DNA from: Pseudomonas sp. ADAK18
GTDB taxonomy: Bacteria > Pseudomonadota > Gammaproteobacteria > Pseudomonadales > Pseudomonadaceae
Assembly: GCF_012935695.1 (NCBI RefSeq)
Contig: NZ_CP052859.1
Span: 5,807,001 to 5,871,000, forward strand
DNA: 64,000 nt
Reading direction: 5' to 3'
Shown: positions 58,671 through 64,000 of the stretch, one piece after another
How positions within the stretch are numbered: position 1 is the stretch's first letter
Layout: every line of letters begins with the position of its first letter
Program-made: the position numbers and the translations under genes
The notes under the pieces: model-generated
Told to the model about the DNA's origin: nothing
Database searches by the model: none
What the model saw: the letters and a program-made list of their open reading frames with translations, nothing else

Positions 58671-59036
58671 ATGCGTGTGCTGTTAGTGGAACACGAGTCG
58701 GAGACGGCCGAGTGGATGGGCAAGAGCCTGGAAGAGGCCAGTTACACGGTGGAAGTGGCGGCCAACGGCATGGCGGCCCTGCGCTTTGTCGAAAGCACCG
58801 AGTACGATCTGGTGATCCTGGATGTGATGCTGCCGGGGCTGAATGCCTGGAAGTTGCAGCAGGCGATTCGGCTGAAGGGTGAGACGCCAGTGTTGTTCCT
58901 GACCACGCCTGACGGCATTGAAGACCGTTTGCGTGGGTTGGAGCTGCATGAGGATGATTACCTGCTCAAGCCGTTTGATGCCAAGGGGTTGGTGGCGCGG
59001 GTGAGGATGCTGTTGCGGCGCGACCGGGGGCGGTGA
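58671..59036 (+). CDS. Stand-alone response-regulator receiver
   Basis: This 121-residue protein is only a receiver domain. ATG 58671 starts MRVLLVEHESETAEWMGKSL. The phosphoacceptor is in DLVILDVMLPGLN, with LFLTTPDG for the Thr switch and YLLKPFDAKGLV for the lysine. It ends in MLLRRDRGR, where OmpR regulators continue into a winged helix: the DNA-binding domain is missing. The acidic pocket that is normally Asp-Asp or Glu-Asp reads Glu-His (VEHES). No kinase gene is adjacent. It might act by protein contact. Confidence 0.8.
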   Translation: MRVLLVEHESETAEWMGKSLEEASYTVEVAANGMAALRFVESTEYDLVILDVMLPGLNAWKLQQAIRLKGETPVLFLTTPDGIEDRLRGLELHEDDYLLKPFDAKGLVARVRMLLRRDRGR

Positions 59037-59070
59037 TTGACCCGGTATGTGCGGTGTTTGAACCATTGCT

Positions 59071-59143
59071 ATCGCGGGCAAGTCGCACCGCCGCTCCCAC
59101 AGAGGGACGCAGTTCAAATGTGGGAGCCGGGCTTGCCCGCGAT
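59071..59143. repeat. REP inverted pair
   Basis: The arms atcgcgggcaagtcgc..ccgctcccaca (59071-59101) and tgtgggagccgggcttgcccgcgat (59119-59143) are complementary with a 6-nt bulge. It lies between two converging genes and may terminate both. Confidence 0.85.
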
Positions 59144-59171
59144 GAGGCCCTTGTAGACGCAATAAATTTAT

Positions 59172-60176
59172 CTACCGCAGCCCATCCCGGAACTGCCCCG
59201 GCGTCATCCCCGTCCAGCGCTTGAACGCCCGATTGAAGCTGCTGGTATCAGCAAACCCCAACAAATGGCTGACCTCCGCCAACGAGCACTGCGGATCGCG
59301 CAGGTGCAACAGCGCCAGATTCTCGCGACATTCATTGAGTAACGCATCAAACCGACACCCCTCATCCGCCAAGTGTCGCTGCAAGCTGCGCAAGCTCAAA
59401 TGCAAGGTCTGGGCAATGCGCTCGGCACTTGGCTCACCCTCCGGCAACTGCGCTTCGATGGCCGCGCGTACCTTGCGCTCCCAGGTCAGCGGTTGCAGCT
59501 GGGCGAGGGTGCGTTTGAGCACCGTTTCATTGTGCTCTGCCAGTTCCGGGTTGGCGTCGTCCAGGTGGCTGTCGAAGTCATGGGCGGCGAACTCCAGGCG
59601 ATCCTCATCGGCGCCGAAAAACACCGGGGAACGAAACACCGTGTGCCAGGGCTTGGGATCCGCCGGCTCCGGCCGTCTCAGGTGCACCGCCAGCGGCGCA
59701 TAGTCGCGGCCCAGGCGGTTGCGGCAGGTGCGCACGTAAATCGCCGCGAAGGCATCGATGGCTTCAAGCGCCGGCGCCGGGCTGTTGCTGGGCTGCAGCA
59801 AGTGCAAGCAGTAACGCTCACCTGTTCGACTAAGCTCCAGCATCAGCGCATCGCTGACGACCGGGTGGTAGCGCACGATTCGTTCGAATACTTCCCGCAG
59901 GCTGCCGCTGGCCACCAACGCATAGCCCAGGGCATGGAAGGTGGTGGGGCTGACGAAACGCGACACCCGCAAGCCAATGGCCGGATCGCCGCTGGCCTGC
60001 ACCGCCAGTTCCCACAGGCGTGTGGTGGCCGACAGGGGGTAGCGGGCATTGGGATCGTCCATCTGCTGCGGGTCGAGCCCGGCTTGCACGCACAGCGCGG
60101 CGCTGTCGAGGCCCTGGGCATCGAGTTGCTTGCGCAAGGCGCGGGTCCAGCTGGCGAGGGAAGTGGGTTCAGTCAT
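59172..60176 (-). CDS. AraC-family regulator (Arabinose_bd type)
   Basis: This 334-residue regulator has an N-terminal Arabinose_bd domain (about 20-200: RYPLSATTRLWELAVQASGD, HALGYALVASGSLREVFERI) and a C-terminal AraC HTH (about 235-334: PSAERIAQTLHLSLRSLQRH, LLGFADTSSFNRAFKRWTG, MTPGQFRDGLR). It is divergent from the alkane-hydroxylase-like desaturase at 60292, which it probably controls. Relatives respond to fatty acids or amino-acid derivatives. Confidence 0.9.
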   Translation of the reverse strand: MTEPTSLASWTRALRKQLDAQGLDSAALCVQAGLDPQQMDDPNARYPLSATTRLWELAVQASGDPAIGLRVSRFVSPTTFHALGYALVASGSLREVFERIVRYHPVVSDALMLELSRTGERYCLHLLQPSNSPAPALEAIDAFAAIYVRTCRNRLGRDYAPLAVHLRRPEPADPKPWHTVFRSPVFFGADEDRLEFAAHDFDSHLDDANPELAEHNETVLKRTLAQLQPLTWERKVRAAIEAQLPEGEPSAERIAQTLHLSLRSLQRHLADEGCRFDALLNECRENLALLHLRDPQCSLAEVSHLLGFADTSSFNRAFKRWTGMTPGQFRDGLR

Positions 60177-60291
60177 GTTGATTGGCGCTTGCGGTCAACA
60201 GGTTGGCGTCCGGGGCTAGCGTCCTGCCTGATCGCGTAGGGCAGGATGTACACATTGATAACCACGCACTGATAGACAGGAGAATGGAAGC

Positions 60292-63779
<3,488 letters not shown>

Positions 63780-63783
<4 letters not shown>

Positions 63784-64000
63784 GCGTGTCTCCAGCGCGT
63801 GGCGCGGGTTTCGATGTGTTGGCCGATCAGGTTGAGGGTCGCGCCGGTGAGGCCCACCAGGAGCATGCCGCTCATGATCAGGTCCATGCGCAGCAACTGC
63901 TGGGCGCCGATCATCAGGCTGCCGATGCCGCCGTTGGACGGCATGAAGTATTCGGCACCGATGGTGCCCAGCCAGGCGTAGATCAGGCTCAGGCGCAGCC
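63780..64000 (-). CDS. atsB: Sulfate-ester ABC transporter permease, 3' part
   Basis: The minus-strand frame ending at TGA 63780-63782 is open to the window edge and gives the last ~72 residues of a permease: LIYAWLGTIGAEYFMPSNGG, then LMIGAQQLLRMDLIMSGMLL and a final helix LVGLTGATLNLIGQHIE. The segment after the EAA loop is like that of SsuC/TauC permeases. Its stop overlaps the atsC start. The 5' part, and any atsR binding-protein gene, lie beyond the window. Confidence 0.88.

Overview
The window is chromosomal DNA from a Pseudomonas, most likely of the P. fluorescens group. The housekeeping genes are GC-rich. The gene runs gabD-gabT, desA-(PAS-GGDEF-EAL)-oscA-sbp-cysT-cysW-cysA and atsB-atsC-atsA are ones I know from Pseudomonas. 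The intergenic REP hairpins of the 'gtgggagc..ggcttg' type are typical of fluorescent pseudomonads. No computation or database search was run: family names come from motifs and recall.

Bases 1-21,600 are a two-partner-secretion / contact-dependent-inhibition region. A truncated TpsB pore gene is followed by a 3,498-residue TpsA/CdiA-like exoprotein gene and its candidate immunity gene. Downstream lies an island (about 12.0-19.9 kb) of displaced toxin tails, each followed by a touching or overlapping small immunity gene. The island also holds one large orphan copy of the exoprotein's C-terminal third with a different toxin, a relic of a further toxin/immunity junction, a complete REP-associated tyrosine transposase (RAYT) element with several partial copies of its ends, a small DUF3077-like gene with a C4-like structured leader, and two near-identical miniature elements at the island borders. 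The island ends in an autotransporter gene that has lost its 5' part. The cassette DNA is much more AT-rich than its surroundings.

Bases 21,900-33,700 hold a lipoprotein operon (CsgG-like, DUF4810, DUF799), a fusion of a serralysin-type metalloprotease with a trypsin-like serine protease, a von Willebrand A lipoprotein with an ECF sigma factor and probable anti-sigma protein, tRNA-Arg(CCG), and an R-body (Reb) locus. The Reb locus has a Crp-like regulator, a sigma factor, three RebB-type proteins, a RebB-related alanine-rich protein, a permuted papain-like protein and a coiled-coil protein.

Bases 33,700-47,300 hold GABA catabolism (gabD, gabT), an IS1111-type insertion sequence sitting in the gabT terminator, a receiver-HDOD protein, a BaeSR-like two-component system divergent from an RND efflux operon that ends in a 45-residue lipoprotein gene, and a PAS-GGDEF diguanylate cyclase.

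Bases 47,600-64,000 hold the phospholipid desaturase desA, a PAS-GGDEF-EAL protein, the sulfur-uptake genes (oscA, sbp, cysTWA), a PhyH dioxygenase divergent from an AraC regulator, an Mpo1-like protein, a Crp-like regulator, a stand-alone receiver, a second AraC regulator divergent from an alkane-hydroxylase-like desaturase, and the arylsulfatase locus atsA-atsC-atsB (the last cut by the window end). Sulfate uptake and sulfate-ester use form a sulfur theme for this half; lipid modification is a second theme.
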